DNA of 64,000 nucleotides. It comes from Haematobia irritans. Lineage: Eukaryota > Arthropoda > Insecta > Diptera > Muscidae. The DNA lies in contig NC_134400.1 of the NCBI RefSeq assembly GCF_050003625.1, positions 67,908,126 through 67,972,125 of the forward strand, read 5' to 3'. The notes under the pieces were generated by a model. That model was not told where the DNA came from. It saw only the letters and a program-made list of their open reading frames with translations, and ran no database searches. A program made the translations under genes and the position numbers. Positions 30,134 through 42,900 of the stretch are shown here, piece by piece. Position 1 is the first letter of the stretch. Every line of letters begins with the position of its first letter.

Positions 30134-31645
30134 GTTAGATTGAGGCTCCGACGAAATATGAAGAATTGTTGCATGTCTTTTACAAAATATAGGTACGACA
30201 ATTACTAATATAATTATTATTGAGATTGTAGTGCTACTTGTAGTTATGTTAATGATTTTGTTGATCTCTTGTGTTTTATTTAGGTCTGTAAAATTGTCTT
30301 CATATTTAATTTGTTTTATATATATAAATCTTCTAAATCAATTTCAGGTATTGTTTTGTTTTCTTTTATTTCATTTAAAAGGGAAGTTTCAATTACTTTT
30401 TCTTTTACGACTAATTTTTTATTTTCGAACGTTAAATTTCCAACATTGATTTTACAATTTTCAAATTTGATTAAAAAATTGTGACTTATATTTGAATTGT
30501 TTCTATCATAAATACAATTAGTTGTAAAGTTACTATAGAAGTTTTTAAAGATGATTACCCCTTCTTTAATTTCTTTTATTTCAGTGTTTTTATTTTCTTT
30601 AAGTGTGCAACTTGCTGTTTCATTTTTTGAAATACTTAAAATACATTGATCATTAATATTTTTTACATTCTTATATAAACTAGATATATTTGGTAAATAT
30701 ATATTTTGATTTTCGTCAATTAAGATTTTGTTTTCTCTTAAAAATAAAGATTTATTCATTTTATTGGGTATTGGTTCAAAAATTATTTGTGTAAAGGATA
30801 TATGGGAAAATTGGGGAATGGAAAGGATAATGATTATTTGGTTTTTTTTCAAAGGAAACGGAAACTTTTGTCTTAGTATATTTTCCAAAGTCATTTACTA
30901 TTTCAATTTCTTGTTCATCTAATAAATCTGTCGGTATTATTCCTAGTTTACTAGTAAATATAACCGTCGCAATGTCATCAATATGATTCTTCAGTAAATT
31001 TATGTCATTATCAATCTGGAAAATATGTCTTAGGAAAGTTACTTCGTCTTCTAGTGTAGATATTTTATTCTCGATTTCATTCCGAAATTTATTAACATAT
31101 GTTTTTACTATATGCTGTTGTCTATTGATATGAGTTGTGACATTTGTAATTTGTACAGAAAGTATTTTACTTATACGCGTTATATTTCCTATTTCAATTG
31201 AGTAAGTATCAGTAATCGTTGTTAGGTTTTTAAGAAATGATCTGATTTCCTGTTCGTCATCACTGTCCATATTTCCTGTTATGTATTTTAGTCCTTTACC
31301 TAATCCATTTATTAACCCTCGTCTGATTCTAAAATTTGGTGACAGATTGTCTAATTTTATTTTCAAAAGATTAAAATTATTTAGCGTTGTATCAAGCAAC
31401 GGCATTAAATCTGATATTGAACCATGTAATGAATTAATATTGTTCTCAATAATTTCAATAGTATTGTATTAGTGTGTTAGGTTTATTAAATGGTAAATTC
31501 TCCGGTAATGATCAACGATCCTTATGTCACTTTCCTTTATTGGGATGTAGCCTTCATTATCCGTTAGGTCTTGTATTTCCATTAATTGAGTTTTAATAGT
31601 ATTCACCATTGAAATGAACAGTAATATGAATATTTGTAGTTTCAT
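30134..31645 (-). pseudogene. env-like gene of element 1
   Basis: It starts at the ATG at 31645, directly after TCTTTTCTAG, a good splice acceptor (errantivirus env is made from spliced RNA). The first 20 residues are hydrophobic, a signal peptide. An in-frame stop lies about 60 codons in (before 31460). The frame continues through 31405-30776, with IRRGLINGLGKGLKYITGN, the furin-type site and following block typical of insect retrovirus env. A shift near 30850-30890 (T run) moves reading to the frame of 30894-30316. A last shift at a TATATATA stretch (about 30316) precedes a transmembrane span (IIIILVIVV, about 30200). It cannot make a full protein. Confidence 0.8.
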
Positions 31646-31668
31646 CTAGAAAAGATAGTATAGTTAAG

Positions 31669-32130
31669 TTATGTTGACGCTTGATTTTCCTCAGTATTCT
31701 GAAGTTTCTTTTTTCTTTTTATATGAGATTTATAGTATTTAAAATTCCTATCTGTTATTATATGGTCGTCGTCTAATTGGGATACTACTACTTTTCGGAA
31801 TTTGGAATGATTTTTTCCTCCTCGCTCATCTTTTAAATATATTGGTCCTGTTTGGATATCTACGTTCTCACGTGTTTCATTCAATTTATTAATGATCTTT
31901 TCTTTTGTTTTTACAATTTTTTCTTTAATCAAGGGATACTCATTTTGGCTTACTGTTCCGTTTTTTAAAATCTATTGGTTTTTTACAAGTTGTCGAGTGT
32001 ATTGTATTATTATAATACATTACTATTCTATACATTTTCTCTTCAACACTTTCTGTATCTCTGTTAGGGTCATGTTTCAAAATTCGGATATGTTCATTGA
32101 TTGTATTATGGAGTCTTTCGACATCTGCGT
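31669..32130 (-). pseudogene. integrase remnant of element 1 (C-terminal part)
   Basis: Starting near 32130 one frame reads NADVERLHNTINEH, carrying the last catalytic Glu of the DDE core, then YNNTIHST. The tail at 31932-31669 includes YLKDERGGKNHSKFRKV, the usual end of gypsy pol. Upstream, the zinc-binding part ends at ITQFI and is joined directly here, so roughly 150 residues with both catalytic Asp are gone. The protein is non-functional as integrase. Confidence 0.75.
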
Positions 32131-34660
32131 TTGATAAATTGTGTTATACGTAGCTTTAGTTGTGGGTGGTAAAATTCGAATTTTAGTTCCGCAAAATTTT
32201 CATTAATTCCTCTATGATTATTTTTTCTATGTTCTTTTTCTATAATTTCTGTTAGCTCATTTTCACCTGTTACATCTTTAAGAAGATATTTACAGCGTAT
32301 GATTTTGAAATCTCTATTCTCAGCAAAATATTTGTCAAAAACATTTTTCAGTCCATTGAAAACAGACTCATCGTTTACGAAAATTGCATTACTTTTATCT
32401 GGGTTAAAATGATTTTTTAAAAGAGTTATTATTGTGTTCTCATCAAAGGTTTTAGCATAAATTGTCTTTCTGTTATTCTTGAAAATCTGTTCATTTTTTA
32501 TCTTCAGTGATCCTGACACTGTCTTTTGTATTACAATTTGTCTTCGATAGAAATTGATTGGATTATTTGTTTCAGAAATAATATTGAGTAAGTCTTCTTC
32601 TCTTTCTTCTTCATTGAAATTGATTTCTACTCTGGATAGTGCGTCTGCATTACCGTTCATAATACATTTCTTATATTGTATATCAAAATCGTACTCTTGT
32701 AAACTAAGTCTCCATCTAATTAGTCTTGAATTTGGTTCCTTCATAGAAAATAACAAAACAAAAGGTCTGTGATCCGTCTCGATTATAAATCGTCTTCCGA
32801 ATAGGTATGGTCTAAAGTACTTTGTTGACCACACTATAGCAAGAAGTTCCTTCTCTATCGTACTGTAATTCTGTTCTGAGCCATTTAGACCTCGACTTGC
32901 ATAACAAATAGGATGGCCATTCTGGGATAGAACAGCTCCTAAAGCAAAATTGCTTGAATCGGTTTGAAGAACGAATTTTTGATTAAAATTTGGATATACT
33001 AAAACGGGAGGGTTTGTAAGAAGTCTTTTAAGAGATTCAAATGCTTCTTTATATTCTATATTCTCAACGTCGATAACGGAGTCCTTTTTGAGATATCTTG
33101 TCATTGGCTTGGCTATGTTAGAATAATCTTTCATGAACTTGCGGTAATAACCGAATAATCCAAGAAATTGTTTTATTTCTTTTTGAGTCTTTGGAAAAGG
33201 GAATTTTTGTACGCATATTATTTTATCAGGATTTGGTCTGATACCTTCTTCGGATACTACGTGTCCAAGAAAGTTTGTCTCCCTTTTCATGAATTCGCTT
33301 TTATCTAACTGAACTTTCAAATTGACTTCTTTAAGTCTGCGAAATACTTTTATGATTGATTCTACGTGTTCTTGGAGAGAGGTCGAGAATATAATTATAT
33401 CATCTAAGTAAACTAAACTAATTTTATTGATTAAATCGCCCAAGACATTATTCATTAAACGCTGGAAAGTGGCCGGAGCTGTTTTCAGTCCGAATGGCAT
33501 ACGAAGAAATTCGTAATGACCGCCTTCCGCATTAAATGCAGTCTTTGGAATATCCTTTCCGTGGATTTCGATTTGGTGGAATCCTTTCGCCAAATCGAGT
33601 GTTGTAAAGTACTGGCAGCGTCCTAATTTCTCTAGGATTTCATCAATGTTTGGGATTGGATATTTGTCATCTATGGTTATCTCATTGATTTTTTCTATAA
33701 TCTACGACAAGTCTCCATTTAGTTTTACCACTAGCATCCATCCTTTTTGGGACTATCCAGACTGGTGCTGAATAAGGCGAATGACTAGGTCTTATTATTT
33801 TTTTATCTAACATTTCTTTTATTTGTTTTTTGACTTCTTCTTTGTGTATATAAGGATATCTATATGTTTTTGCTGCAATAGGTATATTATTAACTGTCCT
33901 TATTTCATGCTTGATTGCATTAGTAAAAGTAAGATCACTATCTTCAGTATAGAATATGTCTTTATATTTTTTAATAATTGGTATAAGTTTCTTGTGCTCT
34001 TCTTCGTTTAAGTGATCTAACCTAATTAGTTCCGTTATAGGTTTTTCAAGTTTTTCATCAAAATCAAATGTATAAAAATTTTCAGATGTTACTTCATCTG
34101 TTCCTTGTGTTTCTAGCATAACTCTTTGTGGTAAATTTCCATTTACTTTAACTAGAGCATTAATTTTATAATTTTTGGCTTCATATACACCTTCCATAAT
34201 TTCGATATTCTTATCGCTTAAGATGGTTTGTGGGTTGTATATTAGACCCTTTTCCTGTTCTACTGGTAACATGATTTCATGTAATCCCTTTTCTTCGAAA
34301 TAATATTCAATACCATCGTTGGTATATTGAATAGGAATTTCAGTTTCTTAAATTTTTAATACATTGTTTTTCATATTTATCATTGCATTCATATTTCTTA
34401 ATATATTATTACCAATTATACCATCGTATTGATTGTGAAATTGGCAAACTAAAAATTCTAATTTTTTTATCTGTAATAGTACCGAATTCTTTAAAAACTG
34501 GTACTGCTATTTTTCCCAAATTGTAATTGTGTGTTGTAAAGTCTTTAATTTTGCCACATCGCAGGGAATTTTCCATCTAGGATCACAAATTCCAGGATTG
34601 ATTATGGAGTGCTTTGCTCCTGTATCAATGATGAATTTTAAACGTCCTAGCTTTGTTTTT
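32106..34660 (-). pseudogene. pol of element 1: protease, RT, RNase H, integrase N-terminus
   Basis: The protease active site DTGA is at about 34626-34615. A stop (TAA, 34350-34348) interrupts before the frame 34272-33682, which holds the RT fingers (YSAPVWIVPKR, WRLVVDYRK). A one-base change in an A run near 33695 shifts reading to the frame 33593-32106. This frame has LAKGFHQIEI, FLRMPFGLKTAPATFQ, the catalytic VYLDDIIIF, RNase H (FVLQTDSSNFALGAVL, EKELLAIVW, TDHRPFVLL, NADALSRVE) and an integrase zinc region (HRGI...YHPQLK). RT motifs themselves look intact, but expression as one polyprotein is not possible. Confidence 0.85.
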
Positions 34661-34664
34661 ACCA

Positions 34665-35693
34665 TTATATATGGTAGGTTTCCATTGAGGCTGTCGGCTG
34701 AAAATTTTGGGCATGATTCTGGTTGTTTTGTTCAGGATCTAGAGGTTGGTTGTAGTTTTGTCTATTGTATCCGTTATATTGCTGATTCTGTCCGTAGTGT
34801 TGATTGTTGCAATTGCACTTTGAAGAAGTTGGTTGGAAAATTTGTGCATTGTTAACTTCCATCGGCTCTTGTTGGGGCGGCTGGTTATAGTTCTGTCCGT
34901 TCTGGTTGTGATTTTGATTGTAATTATGATTGTTTGCTCGATAATTGTTATTTTCTCGGTAGTAATTATTATGATCATTGTTTTTATTATTATTATATTT
35001 TTTCCCGTGATTTGTTTTGTGTCCAGAGGAGTCTCTGTTTCCATTATGTTCGTCCTTATTCGGTCTTTTCCCTTTCTCGTTCTTTTTTACGATTCTACCA
35101 TCCTTTCCCATGTAGGCGTATCCACTTGCAAATAATATGTCCATTGCGGATTCCAGGGTTTCAGGGTTCCTACATGTTAGTACAGTTCGCATCGGCTGGC
35201 ATTTTGTTTCTAAAAATGGCATTTTGTTTCTAAAAATGTGCAGAGCAGATCTCCGGTTATTGTGGGCTACTTGATTTACTGCTTCGCCTTCACCAAGGAC
35301 CTGAAGTGTTTTATTGTTCAGACGTCTAAGTCTGTGCTTTATATCATTATAAAAATCAATAGTATTAGTTTCGAATGTTGCTGATCTTAGCTCGTCAAAT
35401 AATTCCTTGCAATTTTTCTTCTCCCCGAAATTATTTTCCAGAATAGTTTTAATGTCAGTCCACGACTGGGCCTGAGTATTTATTTCAATGACTTACTTAG
35501 CACTACCCGTTAACCTACTTTTAATAATGTCTGAAAATAATAATTGTGATAATTCGTCGTATGTCCTGAGCATCGGGTATATCCTATCTATTAGTCTAGT
35601 AAAGTTGGTTAAGTCATTCCGATTTCCATTATACTGAGGGATTGTATTAAGGTATTTAATGGGATCTCATTGGATTTGATTTGGAAGGGCCAT
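34665..35693 (-). pseudogene. gag of element 1, two in-frame stops
   Basis: ATG at 35693 (MALPNQIQ), then a stop at codon 9 (35669-35667) and another at codon 67 (35495-35493). The same frame is otherwise open to 34665. The middle contains the capsid-like segment, and the end is N/Q/Y-rich (KKYNNNKNNDHNNYYREN), the nucleocapsid type of the 17.6/297 group, with no CCHC knuckle. It encodes the structural protein of the particle. This copy cannot make it. Confidence 0.8.
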
Positions 35694-36057
35694 TTTTATT
35701 TTATTTTAACAAATTGTTTGGAATGTTTATTTAATTTGTTTAAGGCTTCACGGAATTATTTATTCTGATTTGGAAAATGTCTTGTATAAGTGCTTATTTT
35801 ATTTTTTCCAAAAAAATATTTTTCCAGGATCTCACCAAATATTTATTGTTCACTAATTTTTACTTATTTATAATGTTAACAATTCTTCAATAGTATAACT
35901 ATTATTTTTACAGTTTCGCAACGAAAAAATGTTCACAATATGTTCACAAAGTTTTTATTTTTGTATAACTTAAACACTTTTTTCCGATACCGCGTTATAA
36001 AACGTTAAAACATTTAAAAGGATTAATTAATTATTTAATTAGGATCCTTTCCGCGGT
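35694..36057 (-). other. 5' leader of element 1
   Basis: Non-coding AT-rich leader between PBS and gag. The splice donor for env RNA would be expected here or early in gag. I cannot pick one. Confidence 0.5.
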
Positions 36058-36075
36058 ATCCCATCCTCGTCGCCA
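36058..36075 (-). other. primer-binding site, tRNA-Ser type
   Basis: On the minus strand TGGCGACGAGGATGGGAT, one base after the 5' LTR. It is complementary to the 3' end of insect tRNA-Ser(GCU) (which ends ...ATCCCATCCTCGTCG plus CCA, from general knowledge). Serine tRNA priming is known for the 17.6/297 group. Confidence 0.75.
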
Positions 36076-36076
36076 A

Positions 36077-36495
36077 TTAAAGGTTTGGGGTTCTCCGTTC
36101 TTTAAAAAAAAACAAAAATTCTTTCTTGTTTTCTTTCTTTTTGTAGCTTCTGCTACTTTCAACTTTATTTTATTGAATCAAAAATATGACTGACTTGATA
36201 TCTTCACTTAAAACTATTACAAAGTTATTTGTCTATCAATAATATGTTTATTAAGCATTTCCTTTGTTTGCACCTTTATTCTTGGTATCGTGTTTCGTTA
36301 GCGAAAATGAATGAATGTGGGAATAAAAATTGCTATTGGAGACTTTTGTCTGCAATGTATATTTCTTTGGAAAAGTAAATAATTTATGTTTCTGAATAAT
36401 TCAAAATAAAGTTGCAAACAACAGGAAACTCGTATATGTTGCAATAATTCTTAATAATAATTATTAAATTAGAACACGGTGGGGCGATACTGTAA
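36077..36495 (-). repeat. 5' LTR of element 1
   Basis: 419 bp, the partner of 29707-30123. It holds the presumed promoter and start of the element RNA. The outer end joins the right part of the split piggyBac-like MITE. Confidence 0.93.
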
Positions 36496-36536
36496 ATGTT
36501 AATATACAAAAAATAAGGATGACTGTACAGGGTTAA

Positions 36537-37212
36537 AAGAAAGTTAAAGAATCCTTACCAATTCACTATTAAATTACAAGCAAAGGAGTACTAAAAATTT
36601 TTCCAAATTTTTAAGGGGTTATTCAGAAATTAAATATTTGTTTTTTACATTAAAAATATTACATTGGTTTCCAAAAATTTTGATTAAAGAAATACTAAAA
36701 TAAGGTATTAAAAACCTGTAATTTTGATGATAAAAAGGTCATAAAAACGTATACATATTCTAGTTGAAAGCCAATTTTTAAAAGAAAACTTACCAATTCT
36801 CTATTTTTTAAATTTGTTTGAATCCATCTGGAGTTGCTCTGCAATTAAATATTGCTTTTACAACAAAGAAAAACATTAAACTGGTTTCCAAAAAATTTAT
36901 TAACAAATAATAATATACATAAAAATATTATTTTTAAAAGAAAGCCATATTAACAAAATACTTACCAATTTATGACTAAACTATACGCTGAGATAAACAA
37001 AAATTTTCCAAATTCATCTGGAATTGAATATTAATTTTTTACATTGAATAATGAAAATTTCAATACACTTTCAATTTCAACATATTTTACTAAATATTCT
37101 TAATAACTTTTTTCTAAACTACCGATAAAATATTAATAACTTTCATTTAAAAGGTTTAATAAACAAACACCAATTTATGTCTCAAAAATCCAAAATATTC
37201 CATGCCTTTCTT
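36537..37212. repeat. old degenerate tandem repeat, right part
   Basis: Three more units of the repeat seen at 26640-26985, recognised by TTACCAATTC..., ...AATTAAATATT... and GGTTTCCAAAAA. The last stretch (37123-37212) is single-copy-like and is found again at 40205-40297. Confidence 0.6.
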
Positions 37213-38364
37213 TACACGCACAGAAAAAACATGTTTGGACATGGTTGCCGCATCCATTTAATGCTTATTTAGAGTATGTAATTGTCGCGAAAACCATGTA
37301 TTTTGTCTTTGTAAAAATAATTTTCGAGCGGAGAAAAATATATGTTGACAATAAGCATTTAAATGGTTCTCAAATGCCGCAAACATGTTCTATTATTTAA
37401 ATGATAGAATTTGAGACCATTATATGGTCAGGAAAATCATGTATCTGACCATTCAATTTTTTTACTTTTTTGCAGAAAAAAAATATTTTTATAGTTTACG
37501 TATAGACATGTCTACAACCATTACATGGCCATAAAGACCATGTACATTGTTTTCGTGACCATTTAATTTTTTAATTTTTTGCAGCGACAAGAATTTTATA
37601 AAAACATTGAGCAGGTAGACACGATTTTCATTTTGCGCGTCAGTCGTGTGTTGATTGTTTCTTGGAATGGACGGAGAATACGGAATTATTGTGTTTTGTG
37701 TTAATTTATTTATTCAGAAATGGCACGTGGTTTTATGTGAATACCAAAAAGGAAAGCGTAATTGAAAAAATATACCTGGTTTTTGTTCTGCATTTTGATA
37801 TATGGTACAATTTATTTTTATTTGCAGTTACATGATGTCTGCGTTTGTACATTTGATGGGCACGAAGAAAATATGGAATGATTACTTATTGTTGAAATTG
37901 AACCAAACTAGAGTGTGTAAAAATATGTGAAGTTTGCTTGCACGACATTATAAATACAAATAAACAATGAATTAGTTTATAAATAAATAAAAACAAATAA
38001 ATAAAGTTGATTTTGTGTTTTCTTTTCTCAAGTGGCGTCCTTTTTTCGACGACGAAAAAAGTTTTTTCATAAAAATCAAAACATTTTGGGTTGTGACCAT
38101 GTTCTTTTAACTAGAAGAAAAACATTTTTGACGAATAACATAACATTTTAGATCGTGACCATTGTCTTTTAATGGAAACAAAATTCTTTTTATCAATATA
38201 ATAACATTTTAGATGAGGACAATTGTATTTTTCTTAGAACCATGTTCACTGAGCCAACATGGTTGCAGGTTAAAATGTTACATGGTCGCCGCAAAAATAG
38301 CTGCTATCATATTATTTTGCTCTTCGAATATGATTGTGGCAATCATGTTTCTTCTCTGCGTGTA
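37213..38364. mobile_element. TA-flanked MITE (1148 bp, 37215-38362)
   Basis: Ends are inverted: left CACGCACAGAAAAAACATG, right (reverse complement) CACGCAGAGAAGAAACATG. TA is duplicated on both sides (37213-37214, 38363-38364). The unoccupied target with a single TA is present at 40291-40305 (TTTCTTTATATTCCC), which proves the boundaries. The interior repeats ACATGGTC/ACCATGT-like motifs and has no transposase. TA duplication points to a Tc1/mariner-type mobiliser. Confidence 0.85.
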
Positions 38365-39240
38365 TATTCCCTTGTTGCATACCTGCTTAAAAGATGCAAC
38401 AACCCACGCCAACGCCAACTATACAACTAAAGCATGCCAAACAAAACCAAACAAAACCAAGCAAAGCCAAAACATCCCTACAACAACAAAAACTTATGTG
38501 CCTTTATTGAAAACAACACCTCATCCAGCCAAATAAACCATCCACGAATAACAAACACACACACACAAACCACTAAATGAACAAAAATAAAAACAACCCC
38601 ATGCTCATGTATACACAACAAAACTCAAGTAACATCATCTTTACATTAATCACATTCCACTATTCCGATAAAGATCTCTGTACTATGCATTAGTTCATCG
38701 CTTCTGCTGACAATTTACTCTAAGAATAATATTCGTAAAGGCACACCAGTTTATGAACGATGAAACGTTTAACTTAAAATTTGCAAAATTTTCATGAAAT
38801 GTTATCTACCATTTTTGACGAAAATGTCTATAAATTTAATTACATGTGAACTAAAAATATTTCATTGGGTAATTTTTTACCAACAATTATTAACTATAGG
38901 AATTGTCAGTAAGAAATTGCTATCCACTTTCAAGTTCATTTTTCGTAAAAAAATATTTTCTCATACAAAAAAATCTGTAAATTGCACTTATTATTTAGAA
39001 AATACTTTACATTTCACAAGTAGTTTTATAGCATGACAAACGAATTTTTAACTACCAGTTAAGAAATTTTTTAAGGAAATTTCCATCGTATTTTGTAGGC
39101 CATGAATTAAACGATTGCTACTTAGAATTTGTAAAATTTTCTTTCGAGTAGTTAATTTTCGTTGAAGATACGAAAAATTAATTAAAATTCTTGTAAAAAT
39201 CTTCTTAAATTTACGAGACACTTTTTTTCTGTGTAATAAT
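38365..39240. other. non-coding, simple-sequence-rich DNA
   Basis: A-rich, ACACAC-containing DNA (38540-38580). The first 55 bases recur at 40300-40354. ACTTTTTTTCTGTGTAA at 39219-39235 looks like a right MITE end of the CACAGAAAAAAAGT type, but its left partner is unclear. Confidence 0.4.
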
Positions 39241-39272
39241 TCGCATGTTTGGGGATTAATTTTTCATTTCAG

Positions 39273-39832
39273 ATAATTCGAAAGGAAACAGATAATTCCA
39301 ATAGCAAAACGAAAATAACTTTACCGATTATTGGACTATTCCAGATGGATAGCAGTAAACGATTTTTTATAAATAACTCTAAGAGAGTAAAACAGTGGAT
39401 AGGGAGGAAGAACATCGATTCAGTACCGCTGAGTACAATAACTTGACATATGAGTCTATTGTCTACAAAAATGCTCTGTTGCAATCGATTCCCAAAAATA
39501 TGCCGGACAAGGTGATCATAAAAAAAAACACAAAACGTAGCCTGGGACGAAAGGAAGCCAAAGAAGGTCGCATTGTTATTATTGGCGACTCTAACTGTAT
39601 AGATTCTGCATATGGTGATACAACGTGCATGTGGCTCATAAATGCATTTTTAGAATTTGCAATGAATTCTCATATTGCTCCAATTCTACACAAAAGGCAA
39701 CTTTCAGAAAGACATAGCATTGATAACACAGGTAAAGTCCTACCAAAAAGACTTAAGAATTCCAGATTATACAAATACTCAAAGGTCGTCGACATGGATT
39801 TGGCAAAGAGTGCCATATCGTGCCAGAACTGA
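39273..39832 (+). CDS. S1P: exon(s) resembling site-1 protease (MBTPS1/SKI-1), possibly broken
   Basis: After a good splice acceptor (TTTTTCATTTCAG, ending 39272) the phase-0 frame reads IIRKETDN... then [11 protein letters not shown], like the KQET...VPILGLYQ stretch of S1P. Downstream, in a second frame, [25 protein letters not shown] and [12 protein letters not shown] match the conserved GRI...YGDSNC / WLLDALL / HRYSKV block. S1P is the membrane-bound Golgi subtilisin that cleaves SREBP and ATF6. This is the region C-terminal to the catalytic domain. The two frames could be joined by a 41-nt GT-AG interval (39355-39395), unusually short for an intron, or by a frameshift. No catalytic exons are visible, and the frame ends beside a (TA)n tract. 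Confidence 0.6.
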
Positions 39833-39848
39833 AATTTTACCAGCATAT

Positions 39849-40204
<356 letters not shown>

Positions 40205-40207
<3 letters not shown>

Positions 40208-40350
40208 GATAAAATATTAATAACTTTCATTTAAAAGGTTTAATAAACAAACACCAATATATGTCTCAAAAATCCAAAATATTCCATGCCTTTCTTTATA
40301 TTCCCTTGTTGCATACCTGCTTAAAAGATGCAACAACCCACGCCAACGCC

Positions 40351-40354
<4 letters not shown>
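40205..40354 (+). repeat. second copy of the MITE flanks, with an empty target site
   Basis: 40205-40297 equals 37123-37214 except for one or two bases, and 40298-40354 equals 38363-38419. The 1148-bp MITE is absent between them and only one TA is present. The copy is bounded by (TA)n on both sides. Confidence 0.9.

Positions 40355-42900
<2,546 letters not shown>

Larger units (their letters stand above)
29707..36495 (-). mobile_element. errantivirus-type Ty3/gypsy LTR retrotransposon (element 1), degenerate
   Basis: A 6.8-kb element with two LTRs of about 418 bp, tRNA-Ser PBS, gag, pol (PR-RT-RH-IN) and an env-like gene in the 17.6/297-like order, all on the minus strand. Every reading frame is broken: two stops in gag, a stop and a frameshift in pol, an internal deletion that removes most of the integrase core, and stops and frameshifts in env. 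The LTRs are still nearly identical, so insertion is fairly recent compared with the coding damage. I do not see a clean 4-bp target duplication. Confidence 0.9.
29461..36532. mobile_element. piggyBac-like MITE flanked by TTAA, split by the LTR element
   Basis: The left end CCCTAGACAGTCATCATTCG follows TTAA (29457-29460). The right end, reverse complemented, reads CCCTGTACAGTCATCC and is followed by TTAA (36533-36536). Inner arms GTCAAAATGACGA are also repeated inverted. The MITE proper is 29461-29706 plus 36496-36532 (about 280 bp). The LTR retrotransposon lies between. TTAA duplication and CCC-type ends are the hallmark of piggyBac superfamily elements. No transposase. Confidence 0.65.

Noticed and set aside
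34739..35233. Plus- and minus-strand ORFs overlapping the gag of element 1
   Set aside because: They are other-frame readings of the low-complexity N/Q-rich gag end.
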